The notes below the pieces were generated by a model, which saw nothing but the letters and a program-made list of their open reading frames with translations, made no database searches and was not told the DNA's origin. Below, one piece after another: positions 35,373-45,107 of a stretch of DNA of 64,000 nt (the first letter of the stretch is position 1; every line of letters starts with the position of its first letter). Position numbers and translations under genes: made by a program. This DNA comes from Gracilariopsis chorda (taxonomy: Eukaryota; Rhodophyta; Florideophyceae; Gracilariales; Gracilariaceae), in assembly GCA_003194525.1 (NCBI GenBank), contig NBIV01000265.1:35287-99286 (forward strand). Direction: 5' to 3'.

Positions 35373-35409
35373 TGGCTGGCACTGCAGTCATTTACTGTAG
35401 TGCCAGCCA
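35373..35409. repeat. Helitron 5' subterminal inverted repeat B
   Basis: The 16-bp arms TGGCTGGCACTGCAGT and ACTGTAGTGCCAGCCA have one mismatch and a 5-nt loop. Confidence 0.75.
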
Positions 35410-35460
35410 CTGAGCAGCAGTGGAAGTGAAAAAACAGCAGCAGCCAATAAGGTTTTAGCT

Positions 35461-35503
35461 TTGCTGCTGCTGCTGCTGATGCTGCTGCTGCTGCTGCTGC
35501 TGG
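35461..35503. repeat. (CTG)n microsatellite
   Basis: About 14 CTG/GCT triplets run with a single GAT interruption, within the Helitron 5' region. Confidence 0.9.
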
Positions 35504-35521
35504 TGAATTCTTCGAATGGAA

Positions 35522-35599
35522 GGGAGGCGTTGCGCCAAAAGAGGTTTTTGCATAAGCCCAAGGGGGCGTGCGAGGGGATTTTCTGGCGCAACGCCTCCC
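35522..35599. repeat. Helitron 5' subterminal inverted repeat C
   Basis: Perfect 16-bp arms (GGGAGGCGTTGCGCCA and its complement at 35584-35599) are separated by 46 bp, 60 bp from the Helitron 5' end. Confidence 0.85.
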
Positions 35600-35659
35600 G
35601 TCAATCAAAAAACCCCCCTCATACATGAGCAAATCATTAAAGAACGGGGGGTGTTGAGA

Positions 35660-36203
35660 TATGGTTTACTTCGACATCCCGCCTCGGAAGAAAGCATCAA
35701 CCGAGTACGAGGACATCGTTAGAAAACTACTTCTGAACTTGGAAGGCCCCTATAAGGTCATCCGTGTTACCGAAAGTACGGTAACCCTCGATGTCGACGG
35801 GCTACACGATATAGTTAGTATTGAGCGGGTGACGGCAGCTGGACCTTCAATTTCCGAGAAGGTCACAACGAACACGGTTGCATCCGAAGAATCGGAGGAA
35901 AGTGAATTGCGAACGGAGCTGTCGATCCCGGAGTCCAGGCACTAACTAATATCGGGTGGCTCTGCAATCACAGAAACACCGTTATCGGTTGATCGTGGCA
36001 TAGTCCTAGACGTGGAGAACCGTCACACCAAGTCTTCTGGTCCAACATCTGCAGAAAAGGAATGAGTGATCGAAAAGATCATCGACGACGGAATTGCCGA
36101 AGATGGAGAAGAACTGGCCCACGTTAAGTGGTACCGCTTCAAGAAGCCCACATGGGAACCAAAGTGGAACACTCAGCACAACTTTGTGGAGCGTTATTTC
36201 TGA
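35660..36203 (+). pseudogene. Gypsy 2 integrase end and chromodomain
   Basis: The frame resumes right after the Helitron with MVYFDIPPRKKAST and GPYKVIRVTESTVTLDV, the GPY module. After stops come VIEKIIDDGIAEDG and LAHVKWYRFKKPTWEPKWN, a chromodomain that retains its Trp (TWEP), ending with a TGA at 36201. The domain order equals that of gypsy 1, so the two are related chromoviruses. The linker between integrase and chromodomain is much shorter here, about 80 residues. Confidence 0.8.
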
Positions 36204-36480
36204 AGAACGGCTGGCCGCGAAGATGCATCGTCCACAGAGAAGAAAGGTGCTAAGCGCCGAACACGAAACTCTTAAAATCCAAGTTGATCTTAGCATCGCA
36301 CCAGAACAAGACCCCGAATCAAGGTTAGTCACGTTCACGTTACACACACCCGATAGAGCGTCACTATCCGGACGCGGCACATAGCAGCAATGACCACTTG
36401 GTTCTACAAAAAGCTCTGAAATGGCGTCAACAATGCCAAATGTTCACTCCTCAAGAAGCTAACTCGGAAAGCATAGACGC

Positions 36481-37680
36481 TTACAGCGTAAAAGGGTTTG
36501 CCACTGCGCACGAAAGAGTATCAAATAATACGCCACGGAATTGTTCAGATGTTTGGAGAGAGTCGGCTTTTGCTGCGCATAATGCGGTTCCGGGGACTAT
36601 ATTTTGGACCCTGAGCCCCTGGATGAAGCGAAACAGCTCACATGGGAGCCCGAACAGCTGTTCAACTGGAGCGTCCAGGTCAGCATCTTGCCTAAGGCGC
36701 CAGTCCGAGAACATCAACTGCATTATTAGTCCGTCATGGGCTGCGTATAGGAACGCGAATAATGGCAGCACTGCCCATTCCCTTTGAAGAACAGTGCGGG
36801 TGATGGATGGCAGGCGCCCTTTGGCGAGCATCAAGCCCGAATAGTATGCCGCAATCAGGGGAGTCAGCACACAAAGATACCTCGAGAAGTCGAACATCCG
36901 CTCTTCCTGCGGAACGGGAAGATATAAGCCCTGCAGCTTCGGACGAAGAAGATCCTGGAACTCCTGGTTGTCCCATCCGAAGAACACCACGTGACAGCTC
37001 TGGATGCGTGCCTCGTGGCTGATGTCATCGCCCCAGCGCTCATGCTCGCCGGTGAGGTAGAATCCGTCTAATGGCGCCTGCCACGCGATTAGAGCAGGGG
37101 GATTGTGGCCTGGTGGTGGGAAGGGTTCTGTGTCGGACTTTGAATCATAGTGATCGCAAAGGCAGCTGAGAATTACGGAAAGTCTGTGTTGATAATCTTG
37201 TTCCTGTGGGCACTGAAGCCACGGCATATCAGCGGATACAGCGAGTTCCGTTCGTGCGGCATTGAGGTGGGGTCGGTCATCGACTCGAATTCAGATGTGC
37301 CCCCATCGGGCTTCCCACGCACCGTCGCGAAGGCGTTTATTCCCTGCCCTATAACCGATGCTCGGATAAACCGGGAGGGCAAAGAAGCGAGAAGCATGGA
37401 GCCACTCAGCGGCGGCAGCAACGTACTCATGGAATGGAGAGGAAAGAACAATCCGACGACGGGAAATTGGTGTGCGTGCCGGAAAGTGGCGGTCGTCGAG
37501 CTCTGTGTCATGGGTGACCCAATTCTCACTGACTTGCGGCATGATGGAGTGTGATCTGGGGTGCGGAACGAAACTAGATAAAGATGAAGGAGAAGGGGAT
37601 TCTGGTAAGGACGGGTCGCGCAGAACCGGTGAAAGATGTCGTATACGGAAATCGAAGATGGCTGTCCGGGGACGGACCAC
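36481..37680 (-). pseudogene. Antisense accessory gene of gypsy 2, homologue of the gypsy 1 gene
   Basis: One minus-strand frame runs from Met 37680 to a stop at 36481 (399 sense codons), broken only by a TGA at 37291. The second part (37227-36481, 248 residues) is intact. Matches to the gypsy 1 product keep spacing: YLPVP against YVPIP, then 26 residues to a YY pair in both (LIAAYYSGLML against MITYYGSYLI), then REWAVLPLFAFL against TEWAVHTAAFIL, then an Asp 15 residues after that Glu in both, and a DL 19-20 residues later. HVV followed by W and EF is also shared further upstream. The start is about 20 bp from the 3' LTR and overlaps the polypurine tract. The function is unknown; there is no signal peptide or enzyme motif. 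Confidence 0.75.
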
Positions 37681-37685
37681 AGTGT

Positions 37686-37698
37686 GAGGAAAGGGGGG
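37686..37698 (+). promoter_or_regulatory. Gypsy 2 polypurine tract
   Basis: GAGGAAAGGGGGG lies two bases before the 3' LTR. Confidence 0.75.
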
Positions 37699-37700
37699 TC

Positions 37701-38237
37701 TGTAAGAAATTGAAGACCGTTTATCGGAGTGGTGTTCTGGCTGTAGGAGCCCCTCCGTTCTCGGCTAGTGTAGTATTTGTAGTAGCACACGTGTATGCTG
37801 GTGGCAGCTAGTGCACCGTGAACGGTAAGCTATACACGTGTGCCACGGCCCAGCTAGATATTTATTCTCTGCTAGCGTGGCCGACGCCCTCACCAAGTAA
37901 AATCAAGGTGTTTCGTACTGGGGTCTTTGTCTTAGTTCCTTGGCACTGATCCTAAGTCGTAGTAGGAGACGCAGTTCGTCAAAGTCCTGTACAGGCTGCG
38001 CCGTATTGGATATCTACCATTAAATAGGCTCCTTGCTTAGGCGGCTGGTACCGCTTTGGGCTACGCGTGTCTCCGTACTCGGCCTCACCACAGCGGGCCT
38101 TGCGCTACTCCGCAACTTCACCGTTCCGCCTTTTCCGACTTGGTAACCACACTGCCTTACACCTCGTTGCGCGATACCCACCGCCTTCGTTCCCAGACAT
38201 TTCACCTGAGTAGAAAGTTCGCGCGAACTAACTTACA
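37701..38237 (+). repeat. Gypsy 2 3' LTR
   Basis: It begins TGTAAGAAATTGAAG and ends AACTTACA. It is followed by GTTGC, the target duplication. Confidence 0.9.
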
Positions 38238-38242
38238 GTTGC

Positions 38243-38765
38243 GTCCTCCAACAGTGTGATTACGGAGTCTGGCAAAGTAGGGAGCAGAATCGCGGTTCGC
38301 TCCTTGTTCTTGAGTGGCTCACCCATTCTAGCTAGTTTTAAGTGAGTTGTCTCCAGCCTGAGCAAAGGTCTCTGTATGTCGTCGTCTTCCATAAATTTCA
38401 AGGTGCTTAGATTTTGGCGGAGGTTCAGTTTGGACTGTATGTTGTCCTTCTTATATGTAAACTACAGTTCAGTCCATACCTCCAAAGCAGAGCAGTGTTC
38501 TCGTTCGAATATTTCTGACACTGTGATGATCTGCCGTTTGTCATGGTTTTGGACGATGGCCAATCTTGCCTTACGATCTGCGTCGTCCCATCTCTTTCGA
38601 GCTGCAGTGAAACCCTCAGTTAGACGATGTTCCCAGTGCAAGAATAATTATTGAAGGGAGTGCATGAGATCCCTAATGCATATTTGCCAGGTGTAGTAAT
38701 CGGCGCTGCCTTTTAGACGGGATATACCTTTATTTTCGTGGTGTGTCTCAGAATCTATCGTGGAG
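38243..38765 (-). pseudogene. Copia 1: gag N-terminus
   Basis: The minus strand reads RLKGSADYYTWQICIRDLM, then RWDDADRKARLAIVQNHD, EREHCSALEVW, TYKKDNIQSKLNLRQNL and LPTLPDSVITLLEDAT. It parallels copia element 2 (RLKGSSDYYTWRIYIRDLM, RWDDADRKARSIIVQNLG and so on) nearly residue by residue. Stops occur after RDLMHSLQ and after EVWTEL. The frame continues at 22353 once gypsy 2 is removed. Confidence 0.85.
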
Positions 38766-39600
38766 TACACTCCACGCGAGACTATGGGAGACTGTCAAAT
38801 GAAATTCTTCACTGGTCCCCTACTGGTCGAGAGATCCTTTTACAACGTTTGCGTAGTAGGTTCTACTGGAAAGCGATGCTACCTACCGTTCTCTAAAGAC
38901 CAGACCTTTGGCTCCATGTAAGACTCTCTCGGTGTGATGTGATTTCAGGGGCCTGTCCTAGTTCTGCGCAATCCAGAAAGAGGGTGCCTGCAACTTACGG
39001 AATCTGCAGGAGAGGTTACTAACAGCGTGTTATGTGTTATTCAGTTAGCCTTTTCTAATTTCTAACGGCTACTTGCACGGCGATCGTTCTCCGTGAAACT
39101 TCCTTGTCTTCACTAAGGTCCGGGCCAAACGACGAGACACCCTGTCAACGTATGAGCAGCTACAATCACCACAGCTGAGCCAGTTATACGGCGCGTGCGC
39201 TACTTGCAGGCTTAGTTCAAGTCCCCAGTCGATTCCCAACATGTATTCGGCTTGCCTACGTTAGCTCAGCCAAGTGCTAACTTCCCTAAAGGGGTACTTA
39301 CGGCGGAGGCCTTATTCAAGACTTACAGAGTAGCTTGTCTTATATTCAACTTCTCTCGCGGGGTAATGAAAACGCAAGGCCTTATTCAGGACTTTACACT
39401 TCCCACTTCACCGTCGTTAATCGTGGTCCAAGCCTGAAGGCGGCTATACGGCGCGTGCAGTAACTGCGAAGGGTCAGCACTAGAATCTTTAGGTGATCGG
39501 TCCAGACCACAAGTCAGAGGCAAGGTTTGTTCATCGACACAGTGGCTTCCAATAAGCTTCTAGTGCGCACGCTTTAACGAAGCGCCAGAGAAGAGGGGGG
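38766..39600. other. Probable 5' leader/LTR zone of copia 1; no gene
   Basis: By position this should hold the copia 1 leader and LTR, but I could not match it to the other end of the element. The string TATACGGCGCGTGC occurs twice (39187 and 39446). No coding sequence is seen. Confidence 0.3.
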
Positions 39601-39639
39601 AGGGTGCGGCCGCAGCGCCGCGACCAAGATCTAGGCTGC

Positions 39640-39960
39640 GGGAGGTGATGGGACCGCCGCGCGGCAACGAAAAAGTATGTGCGGAAGGGAGAGGCGGTGG
39701 CACGGCAACCAAGTTCTGGCCGGGGGGAGGGTGGGACCGCGGCGCAGCTAAACAAGATGTATTTGCGGGGCGGAGGGTGGTGGGACGGCAACCATGTCGT
39801 TGGCGGCAGGAGGGGGAGTGGGACCTCAGTGCGACAGCCGAAGAACCAAGCAAGGTACTCAGGTGGCGGGAGTGGGGGTGTGGCAGCGTGGCAGCCGAGG
39901 AAACAAACAAGGTCCTCAGGGGGGGCGGCGCAGCAGTCGGGGAAGTTGCGCAGCGGCGCA
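39640..39960 (+). repeat. GC-rich degenerate tandem repeat
   Basis: About six irregular units of roughly 50-60 bp alternate G-rich runs (GGCGGAGGGTGG-like) with AAACAAG-containing spacers. Long Pro/Arg-rich ORFs on both strands here are by-products of the composition. Confidence 0.6.
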
Positions 39961-40015
39961 TGCCGGGGGAAGCAAAAAAGGTGTGCATGGATTGGTTTGG
40001 TGGCGATGCTACGAT

Positions 40016-40155
40016 GTAGCTGGGTTGGATTTAACTTTCTGTTCTCCCTCCAACCTTGCATGGAGGACAGATCAGTGAGGTCATGTCTTACTGCCTCCAT
40101 TTCGAACGAGGGGACTGCATTCCACGTTTCAAAAGGTGCCCAGCGTGGATCCATT
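40016..40155 (+). repeat. Dispersed repeat, copy 2
   Basis: It resembles 3340-3480 in the same orientation, with the best block around GAACGAGGGGACTG. Similarity is lost beyond about 140 bp. Confidence 0.55.
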
Positions 40156-40259
40156 CACATCACGCACATTTCCTTTGCCTATGAGCATACAGAATATCTT
40201 GCTGGCTTGCTTGAACTCGTCATGCGTCTGCCACCTTTTGTAACGCACTAATGACAAGT

Positions 40260-43200
40260 ACGCTTCCCCTCCCTCTCACGTGCGCGTGCGTGATACGCTA
40301 CGTGGAAGGCCATGCCAGATCGCACTCGCAAACCAAAACATTTCTGTGAATGTCATGTTGCACGATGTCACAACACGGGACGATGACAGTCCTCTTTGTA
40401 CCCCTCTTGGTCAGATAGTAGATTGAAAATATATTCGTAGCTCCAGAGTACCAGCACTGGCGTGCAATGCCAATATATAGTAGACTGAAAAAGATTATTA
40501 GCAACGTGAGTACTGCGGCGACAGGCGCAAGAAATACCCGGCCTCGACTAAGGCAAGGCGGAAGTAGATGATTATAAAAGAGTACACGGAACAGCGACCC
40601 ACTAGCAGTGGTAGAGACTAACAAATATGCGTCCAAAAAACTTTGCTCTAGCGCAATATGGATACTAACGTGTGCACCGAGCACGTACGACCAAAATATT
40701 ACGTCCAATGCGTGGCTTGGAGCAAACTAATATGCCAGCTGATCTCGTAAGAAACCGAGGCAGCCAAGTCATTCAAAATGTGCAAAACACCGTGCTGCAC
40801 GGTTATGAAGGGAAAGTGGGTTAGAGTAGTGTTAGAGGCAATGACGAGCAGACAGCTCTAAGAGAAGGTGAGGGTCGCCAAACGAAGGAGAAATGGTCTT
40901 CTCCGAGTTGGATTGGAGGCCGCCGACCACAGGCTTTTATAGAAAATTATGCTAGGCGCATAATCAATAGTTATGCCTACTAGGTCTAAGCAACAACTCA
41001 TAAAAACGTGTCATGGGACACATCGTTTTCATGAGAGACCAACGTTTCAAAATAAATTATACCTTTTAGGGTACTTTTTGTCTATATACTATGTCTTGAG
41101 GGCTCCAAACAATTCCAGAAAAATTGCTTGAGCCACCTTACCATATTCAGGCCAGACACAGTTTCCATTATTCGAGAGCTCTCAAACGATTCCAGTTTGT
41201 AGGGCCACTCAGTTAAGTACTGTAATTTAGTAGAATTGGAAGCAGAAGAATAAGATACCATGTCACTGTCATTACGGTGGAACACAAAACGTGCAACCCA
41301 CAAAACTGATGAATAGTGTCAAGGGTTCTGAATTTTCTTCGTCTTTACTCGTCGAACTAGGGGATCTTCTGCGCCGTGTTTCGGAAATTGAGTTGAAGAT
41401 GGAAGACTTTGTTACAATCATGAATGATTTCATATCCCAAGTGCTAAACGTGTTTGTATATAGGATGATGCAAAGCGTGTTCTTTGCCTCAAACGGCCAT
41501 TTTCTGCAAAATTACACTCATATCCATTCTTTTTTCCCTATTATAGATATGCGTCCCGATAGGTAAATAATCCTATTTAGGCTTAACAAGCTTCCCATAC
41601 ATTTGTTTTTTTTTTGTGGCAGGTGCAGTTGGGATACTACTAGCGTTGGGGTGGCTAAGGCGGAAGCGGGGTGGTGCCAGGAGGGCGAAGATCGTTTCTG
41701 TTGCTAGTGAGCCTGGTGCCGGTGTTCGGGCGTGGTGCAGCGGAGGGCGCCGGGGGCGGAAGCGGCGAGAGGGGTTGGTTCTAATTATGAGATCGAATCT
41801 TATATGGAATCCCCCCTCGCCTTTTCCACTTAGGGCAAGAGAGGGGGCTTGACAATTTCAATTTAATGCAAAAGTTTCGCGTTTCTGCATTTGCAACTGT
41901 GCGCTGTGCTTGGCTTGTCTTGTTGCCTGCTTGCTCTGCTTGCCACATGTTGCCCTTCATGAGGGCACGCCATCACCAGTAAGGAAACTCTACTACGCGT
42001 GCCGTGCTTCGTCGACCAAGCCGCAGCTTCCACATGTTTATCACCTTGTGGCTCGCTCTCCCTCCCCTTTGCACATCTTCCCGTTGCAGCAGTTTGCTTC
42101 TGCACGTGACACATTCGTACACTGTACAGCATGCTCCTCATCCAACCTCGCGTCGGCAACAATGTACGAAGGTAACGCCTCCTTGCGTCACCCTGCCAAC
42201 TGCGAGTCGATAGCAGCGCCCAATCTCACATTCAGCGAGGGGCGGACGAAAAAGAGGAACAAAATCACGAACTGCCGCTCCCGCGCAAACGGAAAAAATA
42301 GAAGCAGAACAGCCTAACACAGCAACGTCAAGCACGTGCTATCATTTCAATGCGCGAACATCCCCTTTGCTGAACACTGCACACATGTCCATGCGCGTCT
42401 ATTTATGCGCTCTCGCTACTATTGTATGTACTCAGGAGTACACTTACTGTAGCTCCGAAAGAGTAAAAGGAGATTTATATCCAACAACTTGCTCCTCTGC
42501 ATCCCTTCCAAACATCCTAGCCGCACGGCGAGGTGAGTACTTATGCGGCCCCAAAAACAAAGCACCGATCTTACCTATAGCATCAGCGCCACTAACTCTT
42601 TCCTGCAGTAACAAGTCATCAACGCCTACCCCTGCTAAATATTATTTAACGTTCGTCAGTTAAATCTTATAATGCATACCTAAACGCCCTTCTCCTAGTT
42701 ACATGTAACGTTTTGAGGCCCTTTTTTTCTGGTCCCAGGGGCTATTCTACGACCGTCAAAGGCGTAGAAAAGGATTAACCCTTTACCAACGCTTCGTGGC
42801 TACCCTTTGTAATTTAATCCTTCATCCTCAAATGCCCTGGTAGATGACTTGAGTACTTGCTGGAAACCACAAACGAAATTACATCAAAAGCATCCCTCTC
42901 TTCATTCCTTCCTTTCAAACACAAAACGATAGTTCTAGCTCCATTTGGTGCTTTAGATATGACCCACGCTGTCTGCCTTCCAGATAACGATTCGAGAAAT
43001 CTCAGATTGCCCAATCCAACAGCAGCAACGAGAAGTCAACTACCAAAGGTAAGGTACGCATCTGACCGTCTGCAACAATGTTATCTAGTTAACATGGTAC
43101 AGTGCACGATGCAGAAAGATAAAGCTCAAACAAAGCTGTATTCATATCGATGTATCTGCAATCTCGATACACGACCAAATCAGGGCACGTGTGTGTAGGC

Positions 43201-43511
43201 GGTGGGAAAGTGCTATCAATCACAGAAAAGAAAAGGGTTAGTCCTCATGTCTTCATACCATTCTTGGGCACAGGAATGTGCGTGTCTTCCACCACTCGTG
43301 TCCGTTGCGAAAAAGGGAAGATTCGTAGTGTAATCTGCCTAACTCTACACGAATACAAGTAATATCCAGCTCACAAGCAAAAGACGATTTAAACACACCC
43401 ACTCCTGAGCTAATAAGTCTCTCCCTTGAAAGGTGTGGCGCAAAAGAAATCACTGCATCCCCAGCTTATCTTCTAAGCTCTTTCGTTCTTCTGTGAATCG
43501 TTGCGTCAAAA
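40260..43511. other. No gene recognised
   Basis: Several short ORFs exist, for example 41291-41566 on the plus strand and 42814-43014 on the minus strand, the latter with coding-like composition. None has a motif or neighbour supporting it. A T10 run followed by GTGGCAG at about 41608 resembles a 3' splice site, but no exon can be paired with it. Confidence 0.4.
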
Positions 43512-45107
43512 ATGATTGCCAAAGCCATCCTATGCTCTACATTATTGATTTTCTTGTGTCCACTGAGCTTCAGTTCTTCCGTTGCAGGCCAATCCCAACT
43601 CGTCAATATCAAAAATGTCCTCCACAACGAAGTCTCTCGACAGGGCATGAGTTCATGCTTCACGGATAGTGATTGTGGAGGAGCTCAACAATGTGTTGCA
43701 AAAAAGCAAGCAGAACCGGGACTAGAACCTTGCCCCTCTAAAGACTCCGTCTGCCGGTGCATGCCTCTAATACCTTGTAACTCAACTGCTGACTGCGAGA
43801 GAGAAGAGGTATGTTCTCAGGGGTTGGATACGAAGGTGTGCATACATGAAGAACTCAATACTCTCGCTGTATACGACAGAGGCATAGATGAAACACCTTC
43901 ATTCCTTCAGTCTTCTGTTAGGAAGCTCAACTTTGAGCCCTGCTCGCAAAACGCCGAATGTACTGCCCCACGAATATGTATTCGAACAGAGGATCGCACA
44001 TTGGTTCCTTGCGATGGTAATAATGATTGCCTTTGTTTCAAACGAGATGTCCAGTGCCAGTCCACAGCAGATTGTGATGATGGTGAAATCTGTCGAGGCG
44101 TTGGACAAAGTTTCGTTTGTGTTTCATCTATACTTCCCGGTGTTCAAAACAACTTTGAACGATGTCTTGCCTCCGATGATTGCGCTGGATCACGTGAATG
44201 CTTAACAGTGGTTGGAGGCAGTCTTGTTCGGTGCATCACTGGAGAATTTTGTTTGTGTTTGAAAGAGTCAATTTCTTGCTCCGCGAGCGAGATGTGTGAT
44301 AGAGGCGAAACATGCCAACAGGGCTCTAGTGGTGGTGGTTTATGTGCTTCTACCAACGTAGACGTCGGACCAGAGGTTGAACCAGCAAACACGATGCCCT
44401 CATCATCACCTCGTGCATCGGATGAATTACCTCCGGACCAAGATTCATCAGAAACCCCTGTAACTCCGCCCAGCACAGAAAGTCCATCTCCGACACCGGC
44501 TGATTCACGCCCGAACCCCGATTCACGTCCGGATCCTGATTCAAATCCGGACCTGGTTCCTGCAGGAAACCCGGTAACTCCGCAAACCTCTCAAAGTCCA
44601 CCCGCTTTGCCGACCCCAAATACCGCAACACGGTCTCCGAGTCCGAGTGTGGGTTCCAATATTGGCACAGACCAGTCCTCCGGCGACTGTAGCGACAACG
44701 GCGATTGTAATATCTCCCAAGAATGTCGGGAGGATAGTGTTGGCATTGGGCGATGCGTACGCCGTGAGGAGAATATATGCATATCTGTACATCACCTCTC
44801 TCACCTCCATGGAGACGATCTGAGGTATTCTACACACAGGCTAGCTCGTGTATTGTGTGACAAACATAATAGTTGCGCTACAGCTGGTCACATTGTGATA
44901 TATGAAGCGGTCCCGATGATGATGAGCAGTTATTGTAAGACCGTTCGCTGTGTGCAGAAAATCATGCATGTTAACAGCGTCAGGTATAAACGTAGAAGTG
45001 TGGTGCAATCGAACTCGAAGGGCTTGACTTTCACTGCATTTGCAGCGCGATACAACACCGTACTTGAAGAGAAGTTGCTTGGCATGGCAATTCGCTTAGG
45101 TCTTTAA
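43512..45107 (+). CDS. Secreted Cys-rich modular protein (paralogue A)
   Basis: This is a 531-residue intronless protein with a signal peptide (MIAKAILCSTLLIFLCPLSF, cleavage near residue 26), so it is secreted or cell-surface. Six Cys modules follow in three pairs. Odd modules have the type CSQNAECTAPRIC with a later C-x-C (CLCF). Even modules have the type CQSTADCDDGEIC with one closing Cys. A long Pro/Ser/Thr-rich linker (about residues 285-395) contains DSRPNPDSRPDPDS repeats. One more module (CSDNGDCNISQEC) precedes a 110-residue C-terminal domain starting CISVHHL, which I do not recognise; it contains STHRLARVLCDKHNSCAT and AVPMMMSSYC. That domain is the part best conserved in paralogues B and C. 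Adhesion, defence or matrix roles are conceivable, but the sequence does not show one. Confidence 0.85.
   Translation: MIAKAILCSTLLIFLCPLSFSSSVAGQSQLVNIKNVLHNEVSRQGMSSCFTDSDCGGAQQCVAKKQAEPGLEPCPSKDSVCRCMPLIPCNSTADCEREEVCSQGLDTKVCIHEELNTLAVYDRGIDETPSFLQSSVRKLNFEPCSQNAECTAPRICIRTEDRTLVPCDGNNDCLCFKRDVQCQSTADCDDGEICRGVGQSFVCVSSILPGVQNNFERCLASDDCAGSRECLTVVGGSLVRCITGEFCLCLKESISCSASEMCDRGETCQQGSSGGGLCASTNVDVGPEVEPANTMPSSSPRASDELPPDQDSSETPVTPPSTESPSPTPADSRPNPDSRPDPDSNPDLVPAGNPVTPQTSQSPPALPTPNTATRSPSPSVGSNIGTDQSSGDCSDNGDCNISQECREDSVGIGRCVRREENICISVHHLSHLHGDDLRYSTHRLARVLCDKHNSCATAGHIVIYEAVPMMMSSYCKTVRCVQKIMHVNSVRYKRRSVVQSNSKGLTFTAFAARYNTVLEEKLLGMAIRLGL

Larger units (their letters stand above)
28863..35659 (-). 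mobile_element. Helitron, about 6.8 kb, nested in gypsy 2
   Basis: The element reads on the minus strand: 5' end TCTCAACACC at 35659, 3' end ...CTACTTG at 28863. Excision restores GTTGA|TATGG and hence the gypsy integrase frame (FKEVD|MVYFD), which fixes both ends and shows insertion between A and T with no target duplication, as Helitrons do. A hairpin (GCGGCC TTC GGCCGC, 28872-28886) lies 9 nt from the 3' end. The Rep-helicase gene occupies 34617-29011. The 5' 1 kb has several strong inverted repeats. The CTTG terminus departs from the usual CTRR but recurs in a second copy at 49656. Confidence 0.9.
22354..38237 (+). mobile_element. Ty3/gypsy chromovirus element 2, interrupted by a Helitron
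   Basis: LTRs of 536 and 537 bp flank gag, pol, a chromodomain and an antisense gene. A perfect 5-bp target duplication GTTGC lies at 22349-22353 and 38238-38242. Without the 6.8-kb Helitron the element is about 9.1 kb. The LTRs are only about 85% identical by eye, and pol has many stops, so this is an old insertion. It inserted into the gag gene of copia 1 (LEDAT | HMEYDQF). Confidence 0.92.
6400..38765 (-). mobile_element. Ty1/copia element 1, split by nested insertions
   Basis: Copia coding pieces occur in proper minus-strand order: gag N-terminus (38765-38243), gag zinc knuckle (22353-21925), protease (about 21905), integrase (21449-20331), RT N-terminus (20330-19845), a short RT piece (18918-18878), RT C-terminus (7543-7058) and RNase H (7057-6400). 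Between them are gypsy 2, a solo LTR, an unclassified insertion and gypsy 1. Subtracting those leaves about 3.9 kb, the usual size of a copia polyprotein gene. At the gypsy 2, solo-LTR and unclassified junctions the reading frame resumes across the target duplication. Copia element 2 at 62.5 kb is the same family and guides the alignment. The LTRs of this copy were not identified. Confidence 0.8.

Noticed and set aside
39531-40154. 207-codon Pro-rich minus-strand ORF
   Set aside because: It follows from the GC-rich tandem repeat, with plus-strand ORFs over the same DNA.
42814-43014. Minus-strand ORF with coding-like composition
   Set aside because: Too short, with no motif, homologous neighbour or splice partner; left as unannotated sequence.
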